From Nitrospirales bacterium (lineage in GTDB: Bacteria; Nitrospirota; Nitrospiria; Nitrospirales; UBA8639), in the NCBI GenBank assembly GCA_029261305.1, contig JAJDBO010000033.1:1-21691 (forward strand): DNA of 21,691 bases, given 5' to 3'. The first letter of the stretch is position 1. The number at the start of each line of letters is the position of its first letter. Shown piece by piece: positions 8,601 to 16,678 of the stretch. A model generated the notes under the pieces. The model did not search any database, was not told the DNA's origin, and saw only the letters and a program-made list of their open reading frames with translations. The position numbers and the translations under genes are program-made.

Positions 8601-9620
8601 TTATATTCTCGCCTCAACGGTAATGGCATGAATCTCCATGACCTCAGTTGAGGAAGGTTTCGTGGTGAGGGTTTGCACCAAACCTTGTTCATTCGTGGCT
8701 CTGGCCATGACGCTGTATTCCCCGGATTTGGGTGCCTTCCATTCATAATTCCATGGCGTCCAAGTGTGGGCCGATAACTTGGGCTGTAATGTGGCATCCT
8801 CCCAGGTCTTTCCTGCATCTAAACTCACTTCCACTTTGTGAATCCTCTGGCGTCCATTAAAGGCAATGCCCTTCATGGTATAGCGTGGGGCCGTAATCAA
8901 CTCACGGTCACCCGGCAGATCAATTCGTGATGACAACTTGATCAACGCAGTATCCGACCAACTTTGTTGTTGCCAATGTCCTTTGTAGTCATGCCTCACC
9001 AGCTCTAGACTCGTCAGCCACTTCACATTTTTCATGCCGTAAATGCCTGGAACGATCACACGGGCAGGGAAGCCGTGGTCTGGTGGTAGGGGAACCCCAT
9101 TCATTTTTGTGGCGAGCACAACATCTTCTTCTAGGGCACGAGATAAGGGGAAACTGTCTGAATAATCGTCTGCGCCTCGAAGCACAAGGTCGAAGGCCGT
9201 GGGATCAAAGCCTGCTTCTTCTAATAGATGGTTGATCTTCACTCCCTCCCATTCTGCAGTGCCAATAGAATACCCTCCGACAGTGTTGCCAATACATTCC
9301 AACGTGGAGATCATTTTCGTCTGCGGACGTTTCAAAAGATCTTCGAAAGTGAGGGTGAGGGGATGTTTGACCGTGCCGGCAATATTCAGAGCCCACTGGT
9401 CGAGGTCGAGTGGGGGCGTAAGGTCATATGAGGTGACATAGAAATCCTCGTTAAGAGTAATTGGCGATGTCTCCTGTCCTCTACCCCCAAAGAAATTGCC
9501 CATAAAGAGCTGAGCATTGCTGAATCTTGGAAAAGAGAATGTTGCGAGGCTGAGGGTCTTAAGGGTGCCGGCCAAAAACTTTCTTCGAGAAATTTCATTT
9601 TTCGAGCTTTTGTTGGTCAA
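8601..9620 (-). CDS. Tat-exported sulfite-oxidase-family molybdopterin oxidoreductase
   Basis: Periplasmic molybdenum-cofactor enzyme of the sulfite oxidase fold. Residues 11-20 (SRRKFLAGTL) plus the hydrophobic stretch after them form a twin-arginine signal, expected for a protein exported with cofactor inserted. The molybdopterin domain covers about 55-220, with Cys109 in STLECIGN as the molybdenum-ligating cysteine and FPARVIVPGIYGMKNVKWL typical of the family. The C-terminal Ig-like Mo-co dimerisation domain (about 235-335) has KVEVSLDAGKTWEDA. The TTG start at 9620 is chosen because a GGAGG (reverse strand, 9628-9632) lies seven bases upstream. After the cysteine the sequence is CIGNTVGG rather than the CAGNRR of true sulfite oxidases, so a conserved anion-binding arginine is missing and the substrate may differ. 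No haem subunit gene is adjacent. Confidence 0.88.
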   Translation of the reverse strand: MTNKSSKNEISRRKFLAGTLKTLSLATFSFPRFSNAQLFMGNFFGGRGQETSPITLNEDFYVTSYDLTPPLDLDQWALNIAGTVKHPLTLTFEDLLKRPQTKMISTLECIGNTVGGYSIGTAEWEGVKINHLLEEAGFDPTAFDLVLRGADDYSDSFPLSRALEEDVVLATKMNGVPLPPDHGFPARVIVPGIYGMKNVKWLTSLELVRHDYKGHWQQQSWSDTALIKLSSRIDLPGDRELITAPRYTMKGIAFNGRQRIHKVEVSLDAGKTWEDATLQPKLSAHTWTPWNYEWKAPKSGEYSVMARATNEQGLVQTLTTKPSSTEVMEIHAITVEARI

Positions 9621-9659
9621 TCCAAATCCTCCGTTTAGGATATAGTCTAATCCGAAGGG

Positions 9660-9671
9660 CTGTTATTACAG
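9660..9671. promoter_or_regulatory. Imperfect inverted repeat CTGT-N4-ACAG, possible operator
   Basis: CTGTTATTACAG lies in the 165-base gap between the two divergent genes, 40 bases upstream of the molybdoenzyme start. The outer four bases of each half are complementary. A site this short can occur by chance, and no regulator gene is nearby. Confidence 0.15.
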
Positions 9672-9712
9672 TATGCTGGTGGGGGGAGGGGGCTCTCCAA
9701 AGAAAAATGTCC

Positions 9713-9740
9713 TTGTGTTTTTTTCTTTAAACGATATGAT
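9713..9740 (+). promoter_or_regulatory. Possible sigma70-type promoter for the 1246-residue protein gene
   Basis: TATGAT at 9735-9740 matches five of six positions of the -10 consensus. TTGTGT at 9713-9718, sixteen bases upstream, matches the first three positions of the -35 box. Predicted transcription would start near 9747 and leave a leader of about 40 bases. The position is right for the gene at 9786; the weak -35 keeps confidence low. Confidence 0.35.
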
Positions 9741-9785
9741 TCCTGAAGAAATTTTGTTCTTTCCACTTACCTGAGAAATTCACGG

Positions 9786-12700
9786 ATGAAAACTCACCGG
9801 TACCCTTCTCCTTGGCTCATCTATAGCGTTGTCTATTGTCTAGTTTTTAACCTCATTGTCCCTCAACTGGTTTTTAGCCAGCCGACCCTGGCGCCAGAGA
9901 GTGGGTCCTCTCGGTCCCTAGCCTATGAGGAAGCCCGAGAAGAGCTTGCGGTTCTTTTTCGACAATTAAAAAGGAGAAAGGCTTCCACGGATACGACCAA
10001 CTTCAATCCAGAGGCTATGGCCAACACCATTGGATCAAACATTGAAGATCTCTTTTTCTTTGTTCGTAACAAAATTTCTTATGAACCGTACCAAGGAGCC
10101 TTACGACTTGCCGAAGGCACCTTGATGTCAAAGGCTGGGAATGCCTACGACCAAAGCATGCTACTGGCTGCCCTGTTGCGTGCGCAGGGTTTTACCGTGC
10201 GATATGCGGAAGCCGATTTGACTGATGCTCAAGCGCAGGAGTTATTGAATCACACGGCCGTATCAAGTCCTTTTGATCCAATCCCCAGAAAAGACGAAAA
10301 ATTTGAATCATGGAACAGGGCGTACATTGGAGACGAAACCTATAAAGGCATGCATGCGATTCAACAGTCTATCTTTACAGTTTTTGAAGCAGAGCTGTTG
10401 CTGGGGCTTGATTCGAACTATCGGATGCTGACGGAACAACTGACAAATGCTAAGGCTCGAATACCTCAAAATTCGAAGTCAGCCGATGTTGGATTGTTGG
10501 AAAAAATAAAAAAACACTGTTGGGTTCAGGTGAAAAAAGATGGGAAATGGATAGATCTCGACCCGAGTTCTCCCAACCTGAAGGTTGGCGCTCGCTTAGA
10601 AGAACCGGTTCGAGTGCGTGAGAGTTTATCCACGGATAAAGATGCGTATCAGCTCAAGTTTTCGGTGTTTATTGAGCAGGATAAGAAGGGAAAAAAACAG
10701 ACGAAGCAGGTGCTTGATTATACTGCAGGCCTTGCCAAGGCAGTAAATGACATCAACTACACCACCGTTCCCGAAACATCTGGAAGCCCAACGGTGGCCT
10801 TTTCGGATAAAAAAGTTCTTCATACATTTGACGTCGTCTGGCCGGTCCTCAACGTGAATGGCCACACCATCCAAGGTAATCCGTTCAATCTAGAAGGGGA
10901 CCTTGTCTCAACCGATCAACGAGTTCGAAATGCGAGCAAGGCTAAAAAGTCTATTGGGAAAGGATTCGGAAAAGTTGGAGGTGTGTTAGGAAATCTTTTC
11001 GGAGACCAATCAACCGCTAAGAACACAGTGAAAACTACCCCTCATCTCAACCGGATGTGGATGACCATTGATCTGATTCGACCAGATGGCACATCACGAA
11101 AGTTGGAGCGTGAACTGGCACAGAGGGTTTCAAAAGAGGGCGATACGGATGACACGGCGGACTTTAATCTGCGCCTCCAATTGTTAAGTCGAATTGATAT
11201 GTTAGCAACTGGTAGCCGGGTGACTGGCGAATATTTGGATCACCGGGTGATGGAAAACCAAATAGACAACAAACGCGCGTCGTATTTGGTGTTAGCCAGT
11301 CAATATGGCAAATCAGTATCAAATGCACGACAAATCATTGAGAAAAAGATCACCCAGTATCCGTTTGACATCCTGAAGTTTTTGGCTTTCCGCAGCCAAA
11401 TCATGGAAATGAATACCTTTGATAGATTCCCCGGGATGCTGGCCTTTCCTGCAGAGCCACAGGTCGTAGCGTTTCATAAAAATTTGCAATTTCAAAAAGA
11501 TGAGAGTCTGTCTCTGCAAGAACGTTTTGACATTATGTTTAACCACATAGAGGCCGTGGCGTTGTCGCCCGTCACTGCTGCCCCGGATCAGTCCTTTCGT
11601 TTGCGTCTTCAGCAGGGAGTGCTTGATACCTTGCTTGAATATCTTTTGATGGGGGGAGGCGAGACGACAAATACACATTCTGTCCTCGCCAAGGCGATCA
11701 AGACGGGCGTCTCCCTTAACATGATCACACCTTCCAACACGGCTGCCCTGTCTAAGCTTGCCATTGATGAACGGATCAAAAACGCCATGATGCGGGATTT
11801 AAAAGCGGGCTTTGTGGTGCTCGCCCCGGTGGCCACTGTGATGGTCGATGAGAAACCTACATTCGCATGGTGGCGGATTCATCCAGTGACAGGAGAAACC
11901 TTGGGAATGGGAGGCCTCGGTGAAGGCCAAGATATGACGGAATACATTATAAATTCAGCCATGTCTGGGGCATTAAGTGGGGCGGTCTGTGTCTTAATTC
12001 AATCGTTTATTAAAAGGAATAGTGGTGAGGATATTGATTGGGGAGAGGTGGCCGTCTGTGTTGGAGTTGGAATGGTTGCAGGAGCTGCGGGGACTTTTGC
12101 CATGGTCAAGCATGGATGGTCACTGCTGAAATTTAACAGTGTCTTGTGCGGTGTCGTAATGGCCATGGGGCAAGTAGGAGGGTCTCTGGGCGGAGCCCGA
12201 GGGAAAACCAGCGGATCATTTGGATCAAATGAAAGCCTTGGCGGTCGTGCAGGACGAGCTGTAACTGATTTTGGTGGGTGTATGGTTATTGGAATGGTCA
12301 TGGGTGGTGCGGCAAAAGGAATTAAAGGACTAAGAGGGTTACGATCGCCCAAACCAGGACCAGAACCGTTACCGCCAATTGGATCTCGACCACCTGGGAC
12401 GTTACCTGGAAGACCACCAACAAACTTACCGCCAAGGCCAGTGGTCGAGCCGCCGCCAAGGCCAGGTGGCGAACTACCTGGCAGACCTGGAACGGAAGTG
12501 CCGGGAAGGCCAGGCACCGAAGTGCCAGGTAGACCAGGCACCGAAGTGCCGGGAAGGCCAGGCACCGAAGTGCCGGGTAGGCCAGGCACCGAAGTGCCAG
12601 GTAGACCAGGAACGGAAGCGCCGGGTAGGCCAGGCACCGAAGTGCCAGGTAGACCAGGCACCGAAGTGCCGGGAAGACCAGGAACAGAAGTGCCGGGTAG

Positions 12701-13526
12701 GCCAGGAACTGAAGTGCCAGGTAGACCGGGAACCGAAGTGCCAGGTAGACCAGGGACCGAGGTGCCAGGTAGACCAGGGACCGAAGTGCCAGGTAGACCG
12801 GGAACCGAAGTGCCAGGCAGGCCAAGAGCTGAAGTCCCGGGAAGACCTGCGACGGAGTTACCTCCGAGGACTCCAAATACTATTGAGCCTACACCGCAAC
12901 CGGGACGACCAACACCGCCCGAGCCCGCACCCACTGGTCCGTCATTACCCACAACTACGCCGCCACCTGGAACACCACGGCCATTGCCCTCTTCGCCGTC
13001 AGGGCCGCAATTACCTACCCCCACGCCACCGCCGGGGCCACCACGACCATTGCCCTCTTCACCGTCGGGGCCGCAATTGCCCACGCCCACACCTCCGCCG
13101 GGGCCACCACAGCCGTTGCCCTCTTTGCCGTCAGGGCCGCAATTACCTACGCCAACACCACCGCCGGGGCCACCACAGCCGTTGCCCTCTTTGCCGTCAG
13201 GGCCGCAATTACCTACGTCAACACCACCGCCAGGATTACCTCCACCATTGCCCAAAGTGCCTGGGGGACCACCCCACCCTGGTGGCTTAAGTAATGCCGA
13301 CAAATTGAGGCAGGCGGTAGACCAAGCCAGAAACAGTACGCAGACGGCATTGGATACCGCGCGAAATGCAGCTCAGACAACCGGCCAACTGGCTGGTCAA
13401 AGTGGACAGGGTGCTAAAGGCCCACAAGGGAGTAGCGTCGAACAAGCCGTGAACCAAATCAATCAAGCTGCGGCGGAAGTCGGTCGGTTAACGGGTGCGA
13501 TCCGAAATCAGTTGGGCATTCCCTAA
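9786..13526 (+). CDS. Large exported transglutaminase-like protein with PGR and proline-rich repeats
   Basis: A 1246-residue multi-domain protein of unknown function. Residues 9-31 form a signal peptide or anchor ending in VFSQ. A transglutaminase-like domain spans about 75-265: KAGNAYDQSMLLAALLRAQG (116-135) followed by HCWVQVKKDGKWIDLDPS with His244 and Asp259. The catalytic cysteine position is Ala120, so it is probably not an active transglutaminase. WWRIHPVTGETLGM near 695-708 is a motif I associate with this type of large protein. Hydrophobic, glycine-rich segments lie around 722-740, 755-775 and 830-845. Then come sixteen eight-residue PGRPGTEV-type repeats (896-1023), five 22-residue proline-rich repeats (1051-1160) and an Ala/Gln-rich, coiled-coil-like tail. 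The Shine-Dalgarno is weak. The next gene follows closely and is probably co-transcribed. The repeats suggest an extended cell-surface stalk. Confidence 0.85.
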   Translation: MKTHRYPSPWLIYSVVYCLVFNLIVPQLVFSQPTLAPESGSSRSLAYEEAREELAVLFRQLKRRKASTDTTNFNPEAMANTIGSNIEDLFFFVRNKISYEPYQGALRLAEGTLMSKAGNAYDQSMLLAALLRAQGFTVRYAEADLTDAQAQELLNHTAVSSPFDPIPRKDEKFESWNRAYIGDETYKGMHAIQQSIFTVFEAELLLGLDSNYRMLTEQLTNAKARIPQNSKSADVGLLEKIKKHCWVQVKKDGKWIDLDPSSPNLKVGARLEEPVRVRESLSTDKDAYQLKFSVFIEQDKKGKKQTKQVLDYTAGLAKAVNDINYTTVPETSGSPTVAFSDKKVLHTFDVVWPVLNVNGHTIQGNPFNLEGDLVSTDQRVRNASKAKKSIGKGFGKVGGVLGNLFGDQSTAKNTVKTTPHLNRMWMTIDLIRPDGTSRKLERELAQRVSKEGDTDDTADFNLRLQLLSRIDMLATGSRVTGEYLDHRVMENQIDNKRASYLVLASQYGKSVSNARQIIEKKITQYPFDILKFLAFRSQIMEMNTFDRFPGMLAFPAEPQVVAFHKNLQFQKDESLSLQERFDIMFNHIEAVALSPVTAAPDQSFRLRLQQGVLDTLLEYLLMGGGETTNTHSVLAKAIKTGVSLNMITPSNTAALSKLAIDERIKNAMMRDLKAGFVVLAPVATVMVDEKPTFAWWRIHPVTGETLGMGGLGEGQDMTEYIINSAMSGALSGAVCVLIQSFIKRNSGEDIDWGEVAVCVGVGMVAGAAGTFAMVKHGWSLLKFNSVLCGVVMAMGQVGGSLGGARGKTSGSFGSNESLGGRAGRAVTDFGGCMVIGMVMGGAAKGIKGLRGLRSPKPGPEPLPPIGSRPPGTLPGRPPTNLPPRPVVEPPPRPGGELPGRPGTEVPGRPGTEVPGRPGTEVPGRPGTEVPGRPGTEVPGRPGTEAPGRPGTEVPGRPGTEVPGRPGTEVPGRPGTEVPGRPGTEVPGRPGTEVPGRPGTEVPGRPGTEVPGRPRAEVPGRPATELPPRTPNTIEPTPQPGRPTPPEPAPTGPSLPTTTPPPGTPRPLPSSPSGPQLPTPTPPPGPPRPLPSSPSGPQLPTPTPPPGPPQPLPSLPSGPQLPTPTPPPGPPQPLPSLPSGPQLPTSTPPPGLPPPLPKVPGGPPHPGGLSNADKLRQAVDQARNSTQTALDTARNAAQTTGQLAGQSGQGAKGPQGSSVEQAVNQINQAAAEVGRLTGAIRNQLGIP
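12471..12854 (+). repeat. Sixteen in-frame 24-base tandem repeats encoding (E-V-P-G-R-P-G-T)
   Basis: Sixteen uninterrupted units of exactly 24 bases begin at 12471, with consensus gaagtgccaggtagaccagg followed by four variable bases. Fourteen units encode PGRPGT; the last two are degenerate (PGRPRA and PGRPAT), and unit 7 has Ala for Val. Third-base variants (ccg/cca, ggt/gga/ggg, agg/aga, acc/acg/aca/act) recur in a mosaic pattern, and some units are identical, such as units 2 and 4. This points to duplication by slippage or recombination with protein-level conservation. Confidence 0.97.
12936..13265 (+). repeat. Five in-frame 66-base repeats encoding a proline-rich 22-residue unit
   Basis: Units of 66 bases start at 12936, 13002, 13068, 13134 and 13200. 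The protein consensus is GPQLPTPTPPPGPPxPLPS followed by three residues. Units 3 and 4 are nearly identical in DNA, while the first and last are more diverged, the usual picture of an array growing from the middle. The region probably forms a stiff polyproline-type spacer. Confidence 0.93.
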
Positions 13527-13575
13527 ACGCATTGGGATATGGAGAGAAAATTTGAACACAAGAAATAGGACACTG

Positions 13576-15780
13576 ATGAGATCTCGTGTTTTATTTTCGC
13601 TAATGGTTCTCGCGCTGTTAGTATTTTTGCCTTCTTCTCCCGGAGCAGCGAACGATACTTCTTTGCTTGAAACTGGTCCTATAGAAGTGGAGAAGGTGGG
13701 GGAGAATCGGGCTATCCGTCTTGTGGTGCATTCTTACAGTAGGCGATTTAGAAAACTGGGTGATCCGGCTCCTGAGGGAAAAGTGTTCCTAGTGATACGG
13801 GGTGCACTTATTAATAAAAACGCAGAAAAAGGAGCGAGTGTTCCTCCGGTCCAAAAGGCGTTTACTTTAAGAGTTGGAAGTGAGATGAAAGTGACCTTGG
13901 ATCCTATCAGTGAAGATACAGCCGATCCGTTTTGGGGACCGCTGATTTTAGAACCTGGTGAAGAATTGCCCATTGAAATGGTCTTTGTTGTTCCGGCGGA
14001 ACCGTTAGAGCAAGCCAACCTTCAGCATTTATCCAACATGGGGCCCATGAATATTAATTTGATTGGGGACCCAATCAAGTCTCCTTCAAGTTTTCTGGCC
14101 GGACCTGTGAGCAAAGGTGAGGTGGAAGTAGCTGTGGAGCGAGTTGATTTCGCCTCTACACACAAAAACGAAAAGGCACCGGATGGATGGCGTTATGCCA
14201 CGGTCAATTTTCTTTTTACGAGCCTGCTAGAGTTAGAGCCTCTGGAAACGAACCTCCCAAGCCTTACGGTGCTCGTGGAAGATGGCGGATATGTGTATCG
14301 CCCTCTCAATGCTCCTCAAAATCCTAAAGACCAGGTTGAAACGTATTTTCCGCAAGAACCAACCGCCAAAACCATGGTGTTTTTGGTCCCCGAATTAACT
14401 GGGAATCTTACATTTGTTCATTTCTCAAAAAAGGGGGCGTTGTCGTTGGATTTGACTCCAGGGGTTGCTGGTCCAGAATTAAAGGTTGTTGGAAAACCGA
14501 ATGCAGGACGTTCAGTGAGTCTACGATTATTTCAGTCAGAGGCTGAGTCGAATGTGGCGAGCCCTCAATCAGGGAAGCGATATGTCGTGTTGGATATCGG
14601 ATTGCAGTTGACGGTCAATGACCCCATGGCCTCTTTGTCTTTCGATCCCCTAAAGGCTTTGGAACTCCACGCGGGGAACGGTCAATTTTACAAGCCGGCT
14701 AATATTGGGAATCAATTGCGTCGCCCATTAGGGTTGAGCGAAATTTGGCGAGACCAGGTGGTACGGGGAGATGTGGCATTTTTGGTTCCCACTAATGCCA
14801 AGGACTTTGTATTAAAGATTCCGTTTTCGAGTGGCGCAGTAGCGCTCAAGGTGCCGGATCAAGTGATAGATTCTGAGGGAGTCAAGTCAGCCACTACGCG
14901 AGTGCTACCTCAGCCAGAGGCCCCAAGTTCTAAAAAGCCTCAGAAAAAACCGAAAAGTTTGTTTGGTGGAATCCTTCCAGTTCCCACACCGCCATCTCAG
15001 CCGAATCCAATTCAGCCCACACCAGATTTACCTTCTTCGCAAGAACCAATTGGGTTGACAGTTCCGGAAAAAGCTGTTGGCGATAAATCTAATGTTCTTG
15101 CGCGTTTGAACGAGAAGATTTCAGATTCAGCGATCCGCGAAGCGCTTTTCGCTAAGGTTCAAGATGCTGGCCAACTCGAACGCCTTGCATCGAGTCCGGA
15201 CGAAGAAATTAAAGCGGCGATAGAAGCCATAGAGATAGAAAAGCAATCTGGCCCGAAGGTTCATAATTTGGATCGGTATGGTCCCAGTGTCTCGGATGCA
15301 GCATTGCAGCGGCGTATTACCGAAGGTCTTGCTCCTGATGATGTTTGGCGACCGGAAAACCGATCGGCTCGGTTTACGACCTATGAAGATTGGGTAAAGA
15401 GCTATCATGTGGCGAAGCAAGTCGCTAAAACACACGGATTTGTGGATTCTCAATTTGGGCCAGGAGAAGCCGGAAATGGAACGAAGGCTGAATATCAAAT
15501 CGTTGTAGAATTTGACCGCGAAATTGGCACTGGGTTTTTTGGGGAAGGAAAAAAGAGAAAGGTATCGAATCCCAAGAATTCGAGGCAAACTCAAAAATTA
15601 TATCCTGCAGCCAGCCCATTCCCCAAAGGTCCTTCTCGGGTTCACACGGTGTTTCGGTGGAATGGCCGTGGCGGTCAATGGGAAGTGGTCCGACATATTC
15701 CAGAGCTTCGTGGTTTTGAAAGCAGGACTGGGACCTATGCTTCAAAAGTTAGGCACCCACCCGATCATAAGACCCAATAA
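13576..15780 (+). CDS. Exported protein with three DUF4352-like beta domains and a toxin-like C-terminal domain
   Basis: A protein of 734 residues with unknown function. Residues 1-25 (MRSRVLFSLMVLALLVFLPS and on to GAA) form a clear Sec signal peptide. Three related beta-rich modules follow at about 30-170, 180-300 and 310-435. The third (GKRYVVLDIGLQL ... GDVAFLVPTNAKDFVLKI) resembles DUF4352 or telokin-like Ig domains, and the others share the closing pattern of a hydrophobic FxVP strand. A Pro/Lys linker (440-510) and a short helical part lead to a distinct C-terminal domain (about 560-734) with HNLDRYGPSVSDAALQRRI, SARFTTYEDW and VHTVFRWNGRGGQWEVV. The ATG at 13576 has AGGA five bases upstream. 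An alternative TTG at 13552 has GGAGAG and would add eight residues. The first possible start (13495) overlaps the previous gene and spoils the signal peptide. Confidence 0.8.
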   Translation: MRSRVLFSLMVLALLVFLPSSPGAANDTSLLETGPIEVEKVGENRAIRLVVHSYSRRFRKLGDPAPEGKVFLVIRGALINKNAEKGASVPPVQKAFTLRVGSEMKVTLDPISEDTADPFWGPLILEPGEELPIEMVFVVPAEPLEQANLQHLSNMGPMNINLIGDPIKSPSSFLAGPVSKGEVEVAVERVDFASTHKNEKAPDGWRYATVNFLFTSLLELEPLETNLPSLTVLVEDGGYVYRPLNAPQNPKDQVETYFPQEPTAKTMVFLVPELTGNLTFVHFSKKGALSLDLTPGVAGPELKVVGKPNAGRSVSLRLFQSEAESNVASPQSGKRYVVLDIGLQLTVNDPMASLSFDPLKALELHAGNGQFYKPANIGNQLRRPLGLSEIWRDQVVRGDVAFLVPTNAKDFVLKIPFSSGAVALKVPDQVIDSEGVKSATTRVLPQPEAPSSKKPQKKPKSLFGGILPVPTPPSQPNPIQPTPDLPSSQEPIGLTVPEKAVGDKSNVLARLNEKISDSAIREALFAKVQDAGQLERLASSPDEEIKAAIEAIEIEKQSGPKVHNLDRYGPSVSDAALQRRITEGLAPDDVWRPENRSARFTTYEDWVKSYHVAKQVAKTHGFVDSQFGPGEAGNGTKAEYQIVVEFDREIGTGFFGEGKKRKVSNPKNSRQTQKLYPAASPFPKGPSRVHTVFRWNGRGGQWEVVRHIPELRGFESRTGTYASKVRHPPDHKTQ

Positions 15781-15829
15781 TGAAGAGTCTTTTCGCGTTT
15801 TTGTTTTGTGTCACTCTACAGAAATTTTC

Positions 15830-15858
15830 TTTACATAAGACAACGATTTTCGTACACT
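15830..15858 (+). promoter_or_regulatory. Probable sigma70-type promoter for the CsgG-like lipoprotein gene
   Basis: TTTACA at 15830-15835 (five of six -35 matches) and TACACT at 15853-15858 (four of six -10 matches) are separated by exactly 17 bases. Transcription would start near 15865, about 48 bases before the ATG. The lipoprotein gene may therefore be expressed independently of the two large genes before it. Confidence 0.45.
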
Positions 15859-15912
15859 CCGCAATGTGTAAGAAGGGAATATATCTAGGTGGAAATATTT
15901 AAGGAGGATTCA

Positions 15913-16659
15913 ATGTGTAGTCCACGGAAGGTCATCAACATGATGTTGGTCATCCTCATTTCGGGAATGATGCTGTTGCTATCAGGATGTATGCAAGCTG
16001 TGCCTTCATCCGAACCAGGGTATAAGGAAACGAGTATTCAGGCTAGGATGGTTCCGCAGGTGGGGAGCAAATTTCAAGGGGCACGCGTGGCGGTTGTTCC
16101 CTTTGTGAATAAGACCCTTTCGTCTTATTCTTATCTTGGAGATGCCTCCACAGGGATTTTACCTGAGTATCTTCTTGAGGCAGGTTTTCAACCCCTTGAA
16201 GCTGCGGAAGGTGGAGACCTCGGCGCTGTGTCCAGTGAGATTGAGTATGCTTCGTCGGGGAGGGTGAATGATTCCAGTGCGGCGTCGATTGGTCAGCACT
16301 TGGGCGCTCAATACGTGTTTGTCGGCGGTGTGAATAGTTATCGCGAAGTCAAAGGCGAAGGTTCTCGTACCTTTAACACCATGGGGTTTGGTGTTAATAC
16401 GGGTGGTGGCAATATCGTGTATGATCTTCAAGTGTCTGGACGGCTGATTGATGTGGAAACTCGTGCCATCGTGGCTTCAAAAACCGTGGCTCATAATGAG
16501 GAATTTGAAGTTGGCGGCGGTGGGGTGAGTACTCCTTGGGGTTCCGTGGGGCAGGGCCAAGAGATTAAGGTGAAACAAGAAAATGCTGGAAAAGTTTTGC
16601 ACCATGCTTTTAATCGGTTGGTGGCGCAAATGGTAGAACAAATTAATCGTCGTCAATAG
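15913..16659 (+). CDS. CsgG/HfaB-family outer-membrane lipoprotein
   Basis: A 248-residue lipoprotein of the CsgG family, whose founding member forms the outer-membrane pore that secretes curli subunits. The signal peptide ends in a lipobox LLSGC with Cys26 as the lipidated residue. The CsgG core is recognisable: GARVAVVPFVNKT, then ILPEYLLEAGFQPLE, then HLGAQYVFVGGVNSYREV and YDLQVSGRLIDVETRAIVASKTV. A very strong Shine-Dalgarno (AAGGAGGA, 15901-15908) fixes the ATG at 15913; an upstream in-frame GTG at 15889 has no such site. The gene has its own probable promoter and a strong terminator. No csgA, csgB, csgE or csgF homologue is in the window, so a curli role cannot be claimed. Other family members serve in envelope lipoprotein assembly or as general periplasmic lipoproteins. 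Confidence 0.85.
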   Translation: MCSPRKVINMMLVILISGMMLLLSGCMQAVPSSEPGYKETSIQARMVPQVGSKFQGARVAVVPFVNKTLSSYSYLGDASTGILPEYLLEAGFQPLEAAEGGDLGAVSSEIEYASSGRVNDSSAASIGQHLGAQYVFVGGVNSYREVKGEGSRTFNTMGFGVNTGGGNIVYDLQVSGRLIDVETRAIVASKTVAHNEEFEVGGGGVSTPWGSVGQGQEIKVKQENAGKVLHHAFNRLVAQMVEQINRRQ

Positions 16660-16678
16660 AAACAGTATATAAAGCGAG

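Noticed and set aside
12471..12854. Regular repeat array considered as CRISPR
   Set aside because: Units are 24 bases, contiguous and in frame, with no spacers between them, and no cas genes are nearby.
12471..12854. Collagen-like repeat
   Set aside because: Glycine does not occur at every third residue; the period is eight residues.
12379..13290. 303-codon + strand frame rich in QVDQAPKC units
   Set aside because: This is the same repeat array read one base out of frame. The main frame has a signal peptide and recognisable domains on both sides.
11999..13303. 434-codon open frame on the minus strand, glycine-rich with regular repeats
   Set aside because: It mirrors the repeat arrays of the + strand gene. 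Repeats of a length divisible by three keep several frames open at once. No signal, start context or conserved domain supports it.
13495..13575. Earliest possible start of the 734-residue protein
   Set aside because: It overlaps the end of the previous gene and places 27 residues before a clean signal peptide.
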